Source of the DNA: Rhodopseudomonas_A palustris_F
GTDB lineage: Bacteria > Pseudomonadota > Alphaproteobacteria > Rhizobiales > Xanthobacteraceae
DNA: 64,000 nucleotides
NCBI RefSeq assembly: GCF_000013745.1
Contig: NC_007925.1
Span: forward strand, 806,001-870,000
Direction of reading: 5' to 3'
This document shows positions 47,676 through 56,039 of the stretch, in pieces. The notes beneath the pieces were generated by a model. The model searched no databases and had not been told where the DNA came from. It saw nothing but the letters and a program-made list of their open reading frames with translations. Position numbers and translations under genes: made by a program. Numbering within the stretch: the first letter of the stretch is position 1; the number at the start of each line of letters is the position of its first letter.

Positions 47676-49043
47676 TCACACCCGCGTCGCGCCCAGGCTT
47701 TCGAAATGGCCGCGGCGTTGCAGCCAGACCAACAGGATCAGGCTCGGAATCGCCACCAGCACGCAGATCACGAAGAACGCCGGCCAGCCGGTCGCCTTGG
47801 CGAGATAGCCGGCGCCTGACGACAGGTAGGTGCGGCCGACCGCGGCCAGCGCGGTCAGCAGCGCGTATTGCGTGGCGGTGTGCAGCGGGTTCTTGCACAG
47901 CGCCGACAGATACGCGACGAAGATCACGGTGCCGATCGCCGAGGTGAAATTCTCCGCGGTGATGGCAAAGGCCAGCGCCCATTGATTGACCCCGACGATC
48001 GCCAGCCAGGAGAACGACAGGTTGGCGACCGCCTGCAGCACGCCGCCGATCCACAGACTCTGAGCCAAGCTGTAACGCCGCGCCAGATAGCCGCCGGCGA
48101 AGCCGCCGATCAGCGTGGCGGCGAGCCCGACGCCCTTGACGATCGCCGCGTAGTCGTTGCGCGAAAAGCCGAGGTCGATCACGAACGGCGCGGTCATGGT
48201 GCCGGAAAACGCGTCGGTGAACTTGAACAGCACCACGAACGCCAAGACCGCCAGCGCGTCCTTGCGGGCGAGGAATTCGGCGAACGCCCCGGTCGCGGCA
48301 TGCACCACGCGGACGAACGAACTCTCGCCACGCGAGGCTTCTTCGGCGCGGGCGGACTGCTCGGGCTCGGTGGCGAGAAGCGCGGTGACGGTGCCGATCA
48401 GCACCATCGCGGCCATCGTCACATAGCCCCACATCCAGGCGGTGGCGCGGGTCTGTCCGGTGCTCTCATAGGCGCTGACCAGGAACAGCGCGCCGGCGGT
48501 GGAGACCAGCATGCCGATCCGATACGCCGCCACATAGGACGCCATGCCGGCGGCCTGCTCGTTCTCCGGCAGGCTTTCCACCCGGAACGCGTCGACCACG
48601 ATGTCCTGCGTCGCCGACATCGCCGCGACCAGCAGCGCGCCGAGCGCCACGAACAACGGCGATCGCGCCGGGTCCGACAGCGCCAGCAATAGGATCGCGC
48701 CGATCAGCAGCAGTTGCGCGAACAGCAGCCAGCCGCGCCGGCGGCCGAAGCGGCGGGTGAACAGCGGCACGTGCAGCGCGTCGACCAAAGGCGCCCAGAG
48801 GAATTTCAGCGTGTAGGGCGTGCCGACCAGCGCGAACAGCCCGATGGTGCCGAGATCGACGCCGGATTCCCGCATCCACACCAAGAGCGTCGAGCCCGAC
48901 AGCGCCAAAGGCAGCCCCGACGAGAAGCCGAGAAACAGCACGATCAGCACGCGCGGCTGCAGATACACCGCAAGGCCTTCGCGCCACGAGGCGCGGACTT
49001 TGGGCGGCGTGGCGGAGGTCGGCAGGGTGTCGGGCGCGGTCAT
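47676..49043 (-). CDS. AmpG-family MFS permease (muropeptide transporter-like)
   Basis: 455 residues with twelve or more hydrophobic helices. The N-terminal LFLGFSSGLPLALSGSTLLVWMRESGVDLGTIGLFALVG (two blocks), FGRRRGWLL and ATQDIVVDAFRVESL are hallmarks of AmpG permeases, which carry anhydro-muropeptides from the periplasm to the cytoplasm for cell wall recycling. Neighbouring envelope genes (DUF459 protein, lytic transglycosylase) fit this role. Start with ATG at 49043. Confidence 0.9.
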   Translation of the reverse strand: MTAPDTLPTSATPPKVRASWREGLAVYLQPRVLIVLFLGFSSGLPLALSGSTLLVWMRESGVDLGTIGLFALVGTPYTLKFLWAPLVDALHVPLFTRRFGRRRGWLLFAQLLLIGAILLLALSDPARSPLFVALGALLVAAMSATQDIVVDAFRVESLPENEQAAGMASYVAAYRIGMLVSTAGALFLVSAYESTGQTRATAWMWGYVTMAAMVLIGTVTALLATEPEQSARAEEASRGESSFVRVVHAATGAFAEFLARKDALAVLAFVVLFKFTDAFSGTMTAPFVIDLGFSRNDYAAIVKGVGLAATLIGGFAGGYLARRYSLAQSLWIGGVLQAVANLSFSWLAIVGVNQWALAFAITAENFTSAIGTVIFVAYLSALCKNPLHTATQYALLTALAAVGRTYLSSGAGYLAKATGWPAFFVICVLVAIPSLILLVWLQRRGHFESLGATRV

Positions 49044-49161
49044 GCCGCAGTGCTAGCAGATTCGCCCCGGATGCCGCGGGCTTTGACGAATCGAAACGCG
49101 CTGGCCGCGGCGATGATCCCGCTGTTCATCCGAAGCACTCCAAGAGTGGTCATTAAGAGTG

Positions 49162-49286
49162 GTCATTCCGGGGCGCGGGCCGCGGCAGCGGCGCGCGAAC
49201 CCGGAATCTCGCTGCGGGTACAAGCCTCAGCCCGGTGGCGAGATTCCGGGTTCGCTCGGGCTTCGTCCTCGCGCCCCGGAATGACG
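49162..49286. repeat. Palindromic repeat, family B
   Basis: GTCATTCCGGGGCGCGGGCC at the left and CGCGCCCCGGAATGAC at the right with the usual inner CCCGGAATCTCG arms. The remainder of this 313-bp gap shows nothing else. Confidence 0.88.
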
Positions 49287-49356
49287 TGATTTGCCGGAAG
49301 CGGGCAGGGGGCTCGGAGCACCGCTCTCCTGGAGGATCGCAGCTGCAACAATCAAC

Positions 49357-51054
49357 CTACCGCGCAAAGGATCCTGGCGCGGCCGCCGAGGGGCCGACAT
49401 CCGCAGGCGGACGCGGCACCTGCGGCTTCGGCGGCGGCTGCGGCCGCGCCGTCGGTGCGGATTGGAAGCCGAAGAATCCGCCCCAAGACGATGAAGACGA
49501 CGACGAGGATGCCGAGGATGCCGAGGATGCTGTCGAGGGCTGCGCCTGCGGCGGCGCCGAGGCCTGCGGCGCCAGGATCGGGCGCGGTTTCTTCGGCTTC
49601 GGCGGCGTCGCCGGCGCGGTGTCGTCCGGCGCGGCCGAGGCGACCGGGCTGTCGCCCTTGGCCTGTTCCAGACCGACCTCGCGGCGCGGCCAGACGAAAT
49701 CGTCGGCGCGGCCGGCCGGCGCCGCCAACGGCTCGCCCTTGACCAGCGTCTTCGCCGCCAGCGCGTCGACCGGCGCCGGGCGGGTGCCGGGGCCGCCGAG
49801 CAATTGATCGGTGCTGACCGAGGAGGCCACCAGCGGCACGATCGGTCCGGCCAACGGCCGCGGCGGCGGCAGCCCGGGCAAAGCGTTGGCGTCCGGGGTG
49901 GCGGGTTCGCTCGGCAGCGTGATCGGCGCCGAACGCCCGGCCAACACCCTTGTGATCTCGCGCTCGACGTAATGCGCCAGTTTGCGGGCGCCGGCCTTGG
50001 TGAAATACACCCCGTCATAGGAGCGCAGCCGGCGGATCTGGCCCTCGAAGTCCGGGCCCTGCGGCAGGAAGCGGCCGGCCTCGTCGACGAAGCCGTCCCA
50101 GACGTCCACATAGGTGATGCCGGCCTTGGCGGCGGCTTCGCGATACAGCGCGTTGAGGAACAGCGAGTCCGAGGTCGCCTTGGTGCCGCGCACCGCAGGC
50201 AGCCCGACCCACAGCACCGGCACGCCCTTGGTCTTCAGCACCGCGATCATCTCGTCGATTTTCTTGCTGTACAGCTCGACCCAGCGGGCCTCGCGGAATT
50301 CGTACAGCCCGTTAGCCGAGCGCGCGCTTTTTTCCGGCGCCATGATCGAGGGCGTATCGGCATTGTCGGCGTCGTCGGCGAGGTCCGAATCGCCCGGCTT
50401 GTCGTCGGGCTTGGCGGCGCCATCGGCCGGCTTGGCGGAATCCTTCTTGGCGTCCTTGGGGTGGGCCTTGTCGCCCGGTTTGGCCTCGGTCTTGTCGGCC
50501 GCCGGCTCGCGGATCGCGGCGCGGTCGTTCAATCCGAGCATCACCACGATGGCTTCCGGGGTCTCGGCGGCGAGAATGCCCTTGGCGGCGGCGGCCCAAT
50601 CGGCCGGCTCGCCCTTCGGCTGGTAGCGCAGCAGCCCGGAGACGGTCTTGTGCTTGCGGATCACCCCCATGTCGGGGGTTTCCGCATAGGCGTCCTCGAG
50701 GCCGTAGGCCAGCCAGTCGGCCATCGCGTCGCCGAGCACCAGCACGTTGCGCTCCGCCGGGGTTTCGCGCTTCTCCGGCGAGGGCGCGCGAGAATAATCC
50801 TCGCGCGGGCGCGGCGCCTGCTTCGGCGCCTGTTGCTGGAACGGGGCGAACACCTCGTTGCCGAACCAGCCGCCGCCGCTGCGCGGAATCGGCGCCTGCG
50901 GCCGCGGCGGCGGGCCGCCGAAATTGCCGAAATTGAAGAATTGCGCCGACGCCGGCCCCGCGACGCCAAACAGCAGCAGCCCGGCCGTGGCCAGCGCCAG
51001 CAGCGGGCCGGCCTCGGTGAAGACGCGGAAAAACGAATTGGGACGGTTCGACAT
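49357..51054 (-). CDS. DUF459 (SGNH-fold) periplasmic protein
   Basis: 565 residues. A signal or anchor helix (LLALATAGLLLFGVAGPASAQ) is followed by a Pro-rich region, then a SGNH/GDSL-like fold in two parts (NVLVLGDAMADWLAYGLEDA; VVMLGLNDRAAI) interrupted by a Lys/Asp/Ala-rich insertion (about 195-235). The fold continues with VPVLWVGLPAVRGTKATSD, YVDVWDGFVDE and DGVYFTKAGARKLAHYVE, and the tail is Pro/Ser-rich with a poly-Ser run. The Ser of the GDSL block is Ala (GDAMAD) and the catalytic His position is Tyr (DGVY), so classical esterase activity is doubtful. It neighbours cell wall genes. Confidence 0.85.
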   Translation of the reverse strand: MSNRPNSFFRVFTEAGPLLALATAGLLLFGVAGPASAQFFNFGNFGGPPPRPQAPIPRSGGGWFGNEVFAPFQQQAPKQAPRPREDYSRAPSPEKRETPAERNVLVLGDAMADWLAYGLEDAYAETPDMGVIRKHKTVSGLLRYQPKGEPADWAAAAKGILAAETPEAIVVMLGLNDRAAIREPAADKTEAKPGDKAHPKDAKKDSAKPADGAAKPDDKPGDSDLADDADNADTPSIMAPEKSARSANGLYEFREARWVELYSKKIDEMIAVLKTKGVPVLWVGLPAVRGTKATSDSLFLNALYREAAAKAGITYVDVWDGFVDEAGRFLPQGPDFEGQIRRLRSYDGVYFTKAGARKLAHYVEREITRVLAGRSAPITLPSEPATPDANALPGLPPPRPLAGPIVPLVASSVSTDQLLGGPGTRPAPVDALAAKTLVKGEPLAAPAGRADDFVWPRREVGLEQAKGDSPVASAAPDDTAPATPPKPKKPRPILAPQASAPPQAQPSTASSASSASSSSSSSSWGGFFGFQSAPTARPQPPPKPQVPRPPADVGPSAAAPGSFAR

Positions 51055-51201
51055 CGGCTCCGCGCGCTCGGCAGAAAAGGATCCAATCCGACCATAATAG
51101 CGGATTCGGGCGGCACGCGGGCGGGTTTCGACGGAGGCGGCGCGGTATGGTGAATGCGGCGACGAGGCGGTGGTCGCCGCACTCCGGGAGGGGGACGCAA
51201 G

Positions 51202-52116
51202 TCAGGCGGCGAGCATACCCAGCACGTTGGCACGCTCTAGGCTCTTACGCAGCGCCTCATCGGAGACGTGGGTGTAGATCTCGGTAGTGGCAATGCTGGA
51301 ATGGCCGAGCAGGCGTTGCACGATCCTGATGTCGACGCCGCTTTCGATCAACAGCGTGGCAGCGGTGTGCCGCAGCATATGCGGCGTCACCCGCCGCCGC
51401 AGTCCGGCCTGGCCGGCGAAGTTGCGCAGCTTGGTGCGGAACGAGTAGGGCCGCAGGTTCTCGCCGTTGCGGTTGACGAACAGCGGGCCGTCGCCCGCGC
51501 TGAGGCGCTGGCGCAGCGTCGTCAGCTTGCGCAGTTCGTTGCGCAGCGCGGGGTTGCTGACGTAGACCACGCGGTCGCGCGAGCCCTTGCCGTGAATTCG
51601 CAGCGACGCGCCGTCGCTGGAGACGTCACCGGTCGCGATCTTGCACAGCTCGCCGACCCGGATGCCGGTCGAGATCATCAGCCGGATCTCGACGCAGAGC
51701 GGCGTCGACGCCGGCAGCGATTGTCGCGCGGCGCCGGGCGCGCGCGCCGAGGTCAGAAGCTGATTGGCCTCCTCGCGCGACAGCGCGCGCGGCAACCGCT
51801 TGCGGCGCGGCAGCTTCAGGCGCCAGCCGGTGAACGGGTCCGGCATCTCGCCGCGGTCGTCGAGAAAGCGAAAGAACGCGCGAAGACAGGCGATCCGCCG
51901 TCGCACCGTGGAGGGCGACAGCTTTCGCGCGACCATCATGGATTCCAGATAGTCGCGCAGGTGCTCGGTCGTGACCGCCGGCGCCTCGCCTTGGCCTTTG
52001 AGCCATGCACAGAAATCCGCGAGGTCGTAGCCGTAGGCCTGCAGCGTGTTCGCCGACAGCTGGCGTTCGACCGCGCAGGTGTCGAGAAACGAAGCCGTCA
52101 ATCTTCGCAATTCCAT
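51202..52116 (-). CDS. Xer-like tyrosine recombinase
   Basis: 304 residues. N-terminal SAM-like DNA-binding domain (about 1-95) and C-terminal catalytic domain with the full set Arg153 (GIRVGEL), Lys177 (GKGSRDR), His246 and Arg249 (PHMLRHT), His272 (LLGHSS) and Tyr281 (IYTHV). The length fits XerC/XerD-like stand-alone recombinases and there is no IntI-specific insert. ATG at 52116 with GGAGAAC upstream. It faces away from the adjacent AT-rich module at 52262-53848, whose ends are dif-like inverted sites, and is the obvious candidate to act on it. GC content is host-like, unlike the module. It could also be a housekeeping Xer protein. Confidence 0.9.
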   Translation of the reverse strand: MELRRLTASFLDTCAVERQLSANTLQAYGYDLADFCAWLKGQGEAPAVTTEHLRDYLESMMVARKLSPSTVRRRIACLRAFFRFLDDRGEMPDPFTGWRLKLPRRKRLPRALSREEANQLLTSARAPGAARQSLPASTPLCVEIRLMISTGIRVGELCKIATGDVSSDGASLRIHGKGSRDRVVYVSNPALRNELRKLTTLRQRLSAGDGPLFVNRNGENLRPYSFRTKLRNFAGQAGLRRRVTPHMLRHTAATLLIESGVDIRIVQRLLGHSSIATTEIYTHVSDEALRKSLERANVLGMLAA

Positions 52117-52261
52117 TCCGTTCTCCGCCTCAATTGACGGCAGTCTGCCCCAGAACGTCGCTTGGCGCCATATTGAGCCCGAGCGCTCTGAAATCACGGT
52201 TATCAGTTGCGGGTAATGCGGGGGCCAACCCTCAGATGTGGCGACGATTCGATTTCATCGA

Positions 52262-52283
52262 ACCAACCATAACTCGGAATTAT
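52262..52283 (+). repeat. Left dif-like inverted site
   Basis: Arm ACCAACCATAA, 7-bp spacer CTCGGAA, then the second arm starting TTAT (continuing CG into the gene). CATAA - spacer - TTAT is the core layout of Xer recombination sites (dif, pdif), although those usually have a 6-bp spacer. Identical to the complement of 53827-53848. Confidence 0.7.
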
Positions 52284-52285
52284 CG

Positions 52286-53083
52286 ATGAATGTTTGGTAC
52301 AACGAAACTGGCCGGCCACTTAGTTCGACTTCTTGGCTCAATGCTCATCATCGCGCCAAACTAAAAGAAAGAACGGCATTTGCTCGTTCATTGTTGGATA
52401 TGCGCCCTAGGAGGATCGTTGATTTAGGTTGCGGTCCCGGCTTGTGGCTTGAGACCTTAAACGGCATCGTTCCTCCAGATTGCGAATTTGTTGGAATTGA
52501 TAGTGATTCAGCTGCTCTAGACGAAGCAAAATCCCGAGCCAAAGAATGGGAGCGTTCGGTTCAATTTCTAAATGTTGACATAGAGAAGAGTTCGCAGAAT
52601 TTGCCTGAAGCGGATATGTTTCTCGCCTTCAATCTGTTCCCCTATTTTACTCATCCAGAGAAGGTATTGACGGCAGTCAAATCAAGAATTGCCGGTTCGG
52701 GAAGATTGGTTATTCGTCAGTATGATGGCGCGCTGCTTCGATTTGGTCCGCTCGACCAAGGGCGGAGAGGTCGAATAGAAATGTCCCTACATACCTCTGT
52801 GATGGGCAGTTCTGAATTCCAGCATTATGATTTAGACCGACTATTCCAGTTGTTGGCCTCATCATCTTTCGAAAATAAGCATTTGGAGTTCGAATTGTTT
52901 CAAAGGGCGTCCCCTTATCCTGAGGATTTCCTACAATACGTGAATAACACGATCGACTGGATGGCAAGGTATGCTGCTGAAGACGCATCGGCCGAATTGA
53001 AGCGCTGGCAGTCCGAGTTCCTGTGCAGGGGCAGTCCACCTTCTTACTTCGTAGAAGTTGATTTGGTCGGATGGTTGTCGTGA
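52286..53083 (+). CDS. Class I SAM-dependent methyltransferase (module gene 1)
   Basis: 265 residues. SAM motif I is RIVDLGCGPGLWLETL (about 43-58), with the acidic GIDSDSAALDEA after it and a motif IV-like ADMFLAFNLFPYF. The rest is not close to a family I can name. The ATG at 52286 lies two bases inside the left dif-like site, whose CGGAA would serve as Shine-Dalgarno. AT-rich codon use compared with its neighbours points to recent transfer. It converges on and overlaps the two-TM gene. The target of methylation is unknown. Confidence 0.8.
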   Translation: MNVWYNETGRPLSSTSWLNAHHRAKLKERTAFARSLLDMRPRRIVDLGCGPGLWLETLNGIVPPDCEFVGIDSDSAALDEAKSRAKEWERSVQFLNVDIEKSSQNLPEADMFLAFNLFPYFTHPEKVLTAVKSRIAGSGRLVIRQYDGALLRFGPLDQGRRGRIEMSLHTSVMGSSEFQHYDLDRLFQLLASSSFENKHLEFELFQRASPYPEDFLQYVNNTIDWMARYAAEDASAELKRWQSEFLCRGSPPSYFVEVDLVGWLS

Positions 53084-53826
53084 TCTTCACTTGAGCGACG
53101 CCATAGCTGAGCGAAATGAATCGAGAACATATCGACTATTTGCTTGTCCCTTGAGATAAGGACAGTGGGATCTTGCCCAATCCCACGGAAATCCCAATTG
53201 AAGAGAACTTCACGTTCGCCATCCAAATATTCTAATATGATGAAATTAATCTGCGGCTCTTGGTGCGCTATCAACCTGAACCTGTAGCCATGTCGTTTCG
53301 ATTTTGAAAGTTCATTAGCGGCTCTTTGAAATGCTCGCAGTCTGGGCAATGCAAGCGCGTCTCCAATGTCCTTCCAAATTAGATTTCGGCACGCGTGATA
53401 AGTAACTTGTTTCAGTGTTTCATCGTAAGTGTCCGTCTCATAGAATTTCTCATTGGCGCGTTCAGATTCGTCCTCCAGATTAAATGAAGTGTTTTGGGCC
53501 TCGCGAACTGCTGGTAGGCGACTATTAATATAGCTCTGCGCCTTCTCCGGAGATCCAACTTTCGTGACGTGCAAATAGTCTTTTATGGCTTCGTAGATCC
53601 TATCTGAATGAATAGATGTTTGATGAAGTTCGTGCGTTGAATTGATCAAATGCCCAATCAGTAAGATGATGATCGAGAGAAGAAATGCGGGGATGGCAGC
53701 GACGGCCTGATGTCCTGCAAAATTGAGTGGATCTAAGTAGTAAGAAACGACAAACGCCACCAGGCTCAGTATGGGCGCTGACAGAATCGCAGCCCATTTG
53801 CCCGCACTCGTGCCCGAATCTGACAT
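53044..53826 (-). CDS. Two-TM protein of unknown function (module gene 2)
   Basis: 260 residues, not recognised. Two hydrophobic helices at about 11-30 (WAAILSAPILSLVAFVVSYY) and 41-61 (AVAAIPAFLLSIIILLIGHL), then a cytoplasmic domain. The domain has a charged helical middle (RIYEAIKDYLHV, ERANEKFYETDTYDETLKQ) and a beta-rich end (INFIILEYLDGEREVLFNWDF, partly shown; QIVDMFSIHFAQLWRRS). The last block resembles the end of phospholipase D-like (HKD) effector domains, but the catalytic HKD itself is not seen. The ATG at 53826 starts directly at the inner edge of the right dif-like site. Low GC like gene 1. Confidence 0.72.
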   Translation of the reverse strand: MSDSGTSAGKWAAILSAPILSLVAFVVSYYLDPLNFAGHQAVAAIPAFLLSIIILLIGHLINSTHELHQTSIHSDRIYEAIKDYLHVTKVGSPEKAQSYINSRLPAVREAQNTSFNLEDESERANEKFYETDTYDETLKQVTYHACRNLIWKDIGDALALPRLRAFQRAANELSKSKRHGYRFRLIAHQEPQINFIILEYLDGEREVLFNWDFRGIGQDPTVLISRDKQIVDMFSIHFAQLWRRSSEDHDNHPTKSTSTK

Positions 53827-53848
53827 ATAATTCCGAGTTATGGTTGGT
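53827..53848 (-). repeat. Right dif-like inverted site
   Basis: Exact reverse complement of the left site at 52262-52283. On the minus strand it reads arm ACCAACCATAA, spacer CTCGGAA, TTAT, and the ATG of the two-TM gene follows with no gap. Confidence 0.7.
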
Positions 53849-53908
53849 GTTGATTGATTCACTTAGAGGTTGCGCCATGATTTAGGAGTTTCCCATTTAG
53901 GAAAAAGT

Positions 53909-55264
53909 CTACCTCCCCCTCAACCTTTCCAACACGTCGCTGGACGCAAACCCGTCCGCCGGCGCGCCGACCGAGGCCTGGAAGCTGCGCAGCGCTTCGC
54001 GGGTCTGGCCGCCGATCTGGCCGTCCGGCTCGCCGCGGTAATAGCCGCGCTGCACCAAAAGCTGCTGCAGTTCGAGCCGCTCCGCGCGGGACAATACCCG
54101 TTCCTGCCGCGGCCAGGGCTGGATGAACGGCGCGCCGCCGCGTAAGCGATCGGCGAAATGCCCGATCGCCAGCGCGTAGGCCTCGGCGGGGTTGTATTTC
54201 ATGATGACGCGGAAATTCTGCAGCATCAGAAAGCCCGGGCCGTCGGCGCCGGCCGGCGCCAGCACATAGGCCTTGTCGGCGGGGTTGGGGAACGGCTGGT
54301 TATTGGCACGCTTGAGGCCGAGCTGCTGCCATTGCGCGATGCTCACCGCCTTGCCGCGATCGGCCAGCATGAAATTGAAGTTCTGCGGCAGCACCACCTC
54401 GTAGCCCCAGGTGGCGCCGCTCTGCCAGCCGTCTTTCTTCAGGTTGTTGGCGGTGGAGAAGATCAGGTCGGCGGGGTTGTCGACGACGTCGCGGCGGCCA
54501 TCGCCGTCGGCGTCGACGGCAAAGCGCTTGAACGCGGTCGGCATGAATTGCGTCGGGCCGAACGCGCCGGCCCAGGAGCCGCGCATCTGCTCGGGACGCA
54601 GGTCGCCGCGATGCAGGATCTCCAGCGTCACCAGAAACTCGTCGCGGAAATATTTCTGCCGGCGGCCGACGCAGGCCAAGGTCGCGGTGGATTGCAGCAC
54701 GCTGCGGTCGCCCATCTGGGTCGAGTAGTTGGATTCGATGCCCCAGATCGCCGCGATGATGTAGCGATCGACGCCGTAGGCGCGTTCCGCGGCGTCGAAT
54801 TGCGGCTTGTACTTTGCCAGCACCTCGCGGCCCTTGGCGAGCCGGTTGTCGTTCACCAGGATGTCGAGATAGTCCCAGATCGCCTTGGTGAATTCCGGCT
54901 GCGAATCCATCAGGTCCATGATCCGCAGGTCGGGTTCGAGGCCGGCGGTGAAGCGTTGGAAGCTGTCCTGCGAAATGCCGCGGCGCGCCGCGTCCGGCCA
55001 CAGCGAGGCAACGCAATTGTCGAAATTCGACGCCGCCTCGCGGATCGCCGCCGCCGTCATCAAGGGATGCCCCGAGGCGCCGTCCTCGCCGCTCCAGACC
55101 GGCGCGGTGTGGCTGCCTTGCGAGATCGAGCCGGTGAAAATGTTGTCGAACAGGCTGAACGGCCCCGAGGATTGTGCCGACGCCGGATTCGCGCCGAGCG
55201 TCCCGCAAAGCGTCGCCGCGATCGCCGTCAGTCGTGCTGTGGTGCCGATGCTCATTGCTCTCAT
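53909..55264 (-). CDS. Lytic murein transglycosylase (MltB/SLT-type) with peptidoglycan-binding domain
   Basis: 451 residues. A signal peptide (TARLTAIAATLCGTLGANPASA) is followed by a transglycosylase domain of the SLT_2 type (about 80-375: AAIWGIESNYSTQMGDRSV with the catalytic Glu, GAFGPTQFMPTAF, ADLIFSTANNLKKDGW). A C-terminal PG_binding_1 domain (LQQLLVQRGYYRGEPDGQIG) closes the protein. It cleaves peptidoglycan in the periplasm, giving anhydro-muropeptides for the AmpG-type permease nearby. The start is ATG at 55264 or at 55255. The AT-rich module is inserted on its downstream side. Confidence 0.92.
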   Translation of the reverse strand: MRAMSIGTTARLTAIAATLCGTLGANPASAQSSGPFSLFDNIFTGSISQGSHTAPVWSGEDGASGHPLMTAAAIREAASNFDNCVASLWPDAARRGISQDSFQRFTAGLEPDLRIMDLMDSQPEFTKAIWDYLDILVNDNRLAKGREVLAKYKPQFDAAERAYGVDRYIIAAIWGIESNYSTQMGDRSVLQSTATLACVGRRQKYFRDEFLVTLEILHRGDLRPEQMRGSWAGAFGPTQFMPTAFKRFAVDADGDGRRDVVDNPADLIFSTANNLKKDGWQSGATWGYEVVLPQNFNFMLADRGKAVSIAQWQQLGLKRANNQPFPNPADKAYVLAPAGADGPGFLMLQNFRVIMKYNPAEAYALAIGHFADRLRGGAPFIQPWPRQERVLSRAERLELQQLLVQRGYYRGEPDGQIGGQTREALRSFQASVGAPADGFASSDVLERLRGR

Positions 55265-55394
55265 TCCACGTCGCGTTGAAAGATGCGGGGGCCAGCAGGC
55301 CTTGTCACGGTTTCTATCAGCTTAACAAAGCCGGTTTTTTGTGGTCAGCCAGGGTTGCGGGGGACGCCGCCCGACGCGAAACGACCGAGTTCCA

Positions 55395-56039
55395 ATGTTC
55401 GGCATCCATGAATTATGGCTGTTCGCGCTGTCCGGACTGCTGCTCAACATCACGCCGGGGCCGGACACCGCCTATATCGTCGGCCGCAGCCTGCAGTTCG
55501 GCTGGCGCGGCGGCGCCGCTGCTGCGCTCGGCATCGGCTTCGGCTGCCTGCTGCATATCGTCGCTGCGGCGGTCGGGTTGTCGGCGCTGCTCGCCGCCTC
55601 GGCCGCGGCGTTCACCGCGCTCAAGCTCGTCGGCGCCGGCTATCTGATCTATCTCGGCGTGCAGATGCTGCTGAGCCGGCCGAGCGGCCTGGTGGCCGGC
55701 GCCGCGGAGACGCCAACGCCGCTGCGTGAGATCTCGCTGCGCAAAGTGTTCTGGCAGGGCGCCCTGACCAACGCGCTCAATCCGAAAGTGGCGCTGTTCT
55801 TCCTGGCCTTCCTGCCGCAATTCGTCGATGCCGACGCGCCGCATCAGGGGCTGGCCTTTCTCGCGCTGGGACTGTTGTTCGATCTCAACGGCACGCTGTG
55901 GTGCCTGATCGTCGCCGCCTTTGCTGCCAAAGCAGCGGACCGGTTGCGCTCGTCCGGCACCGTGCTGAGCTGGATCAACCGCGCGCTCGGCGGATTGTTC
56001 ATCGCGCTCGGCGTTCGGGTTGCGCTGTCGCAGCGCTAG
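55395..56039 (+). CDS. LysE/RhtB-family amino acid exporter
   Basis: 214 residues with about six hydrophobic helices. The family signature is NITPGPDTAYIVGRSLQFG near the N-terminus, with GALTNALNPKVALFFLAFLPQF in the middle. It exports amino acids or their derivatives across the inner membrane. The ATG at 55395 opens the family start MFGIHELWLFALSG; the frame upstream to 55341 is not family-like. Its stop codon lies inside the stem of the following terminator. Confidence 0.92.
   Translation: MFGIHELWLFALSGLLLNITPGPDTAYIVGRSLQFGWRGGAAAALGIGFGCLLHIVAAAVGLSALLAASAAAFTALKLVGAGYLIYLGVQMLLSRPSGLVAGAAETPTPLREISLRKVFWQGALTNALNPKVALFFLAFLPQFVDADAPHQGLAFLALGLLFDLNGTLWCLIVAAFAAKAADRLRSSGTVLSWINRALGGLFIALGVRVALSQR

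Larger units (their letters stand above)
52262..53848. mobile_element. AT-rich two-gene module bounded by inverted dif-like sites (putative inversion switch or pdif-like cassette)
   Basis: 1587 bp, clearly lower in GC than the rest of the window. Its ends are a perfect 22-bp inverted repeat. Inside are two convergent genes that overlap by 40 bp at their 3' ends, each starting 0-2 bp inside a repeat. A Xer-like recombinase gene lies 146 bp to the left. Inverted sites would let a recombinase flip the segment, placing either gene next to the left flank. No transposase and no obvious target duplication are visible. Family names for this arrangement (pdif module, inverton) are by analogy. Confidence 0.65.

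Noticed and set aside
52117..52300. Integron attI/attC sites next to the recombinase
   Set aside because: The recombinase lacks the IntI-specific insert, and I could not fit the RYYYAAC/GTTRRRY boxes of attC; the sites look like Xer/dif cores instead.
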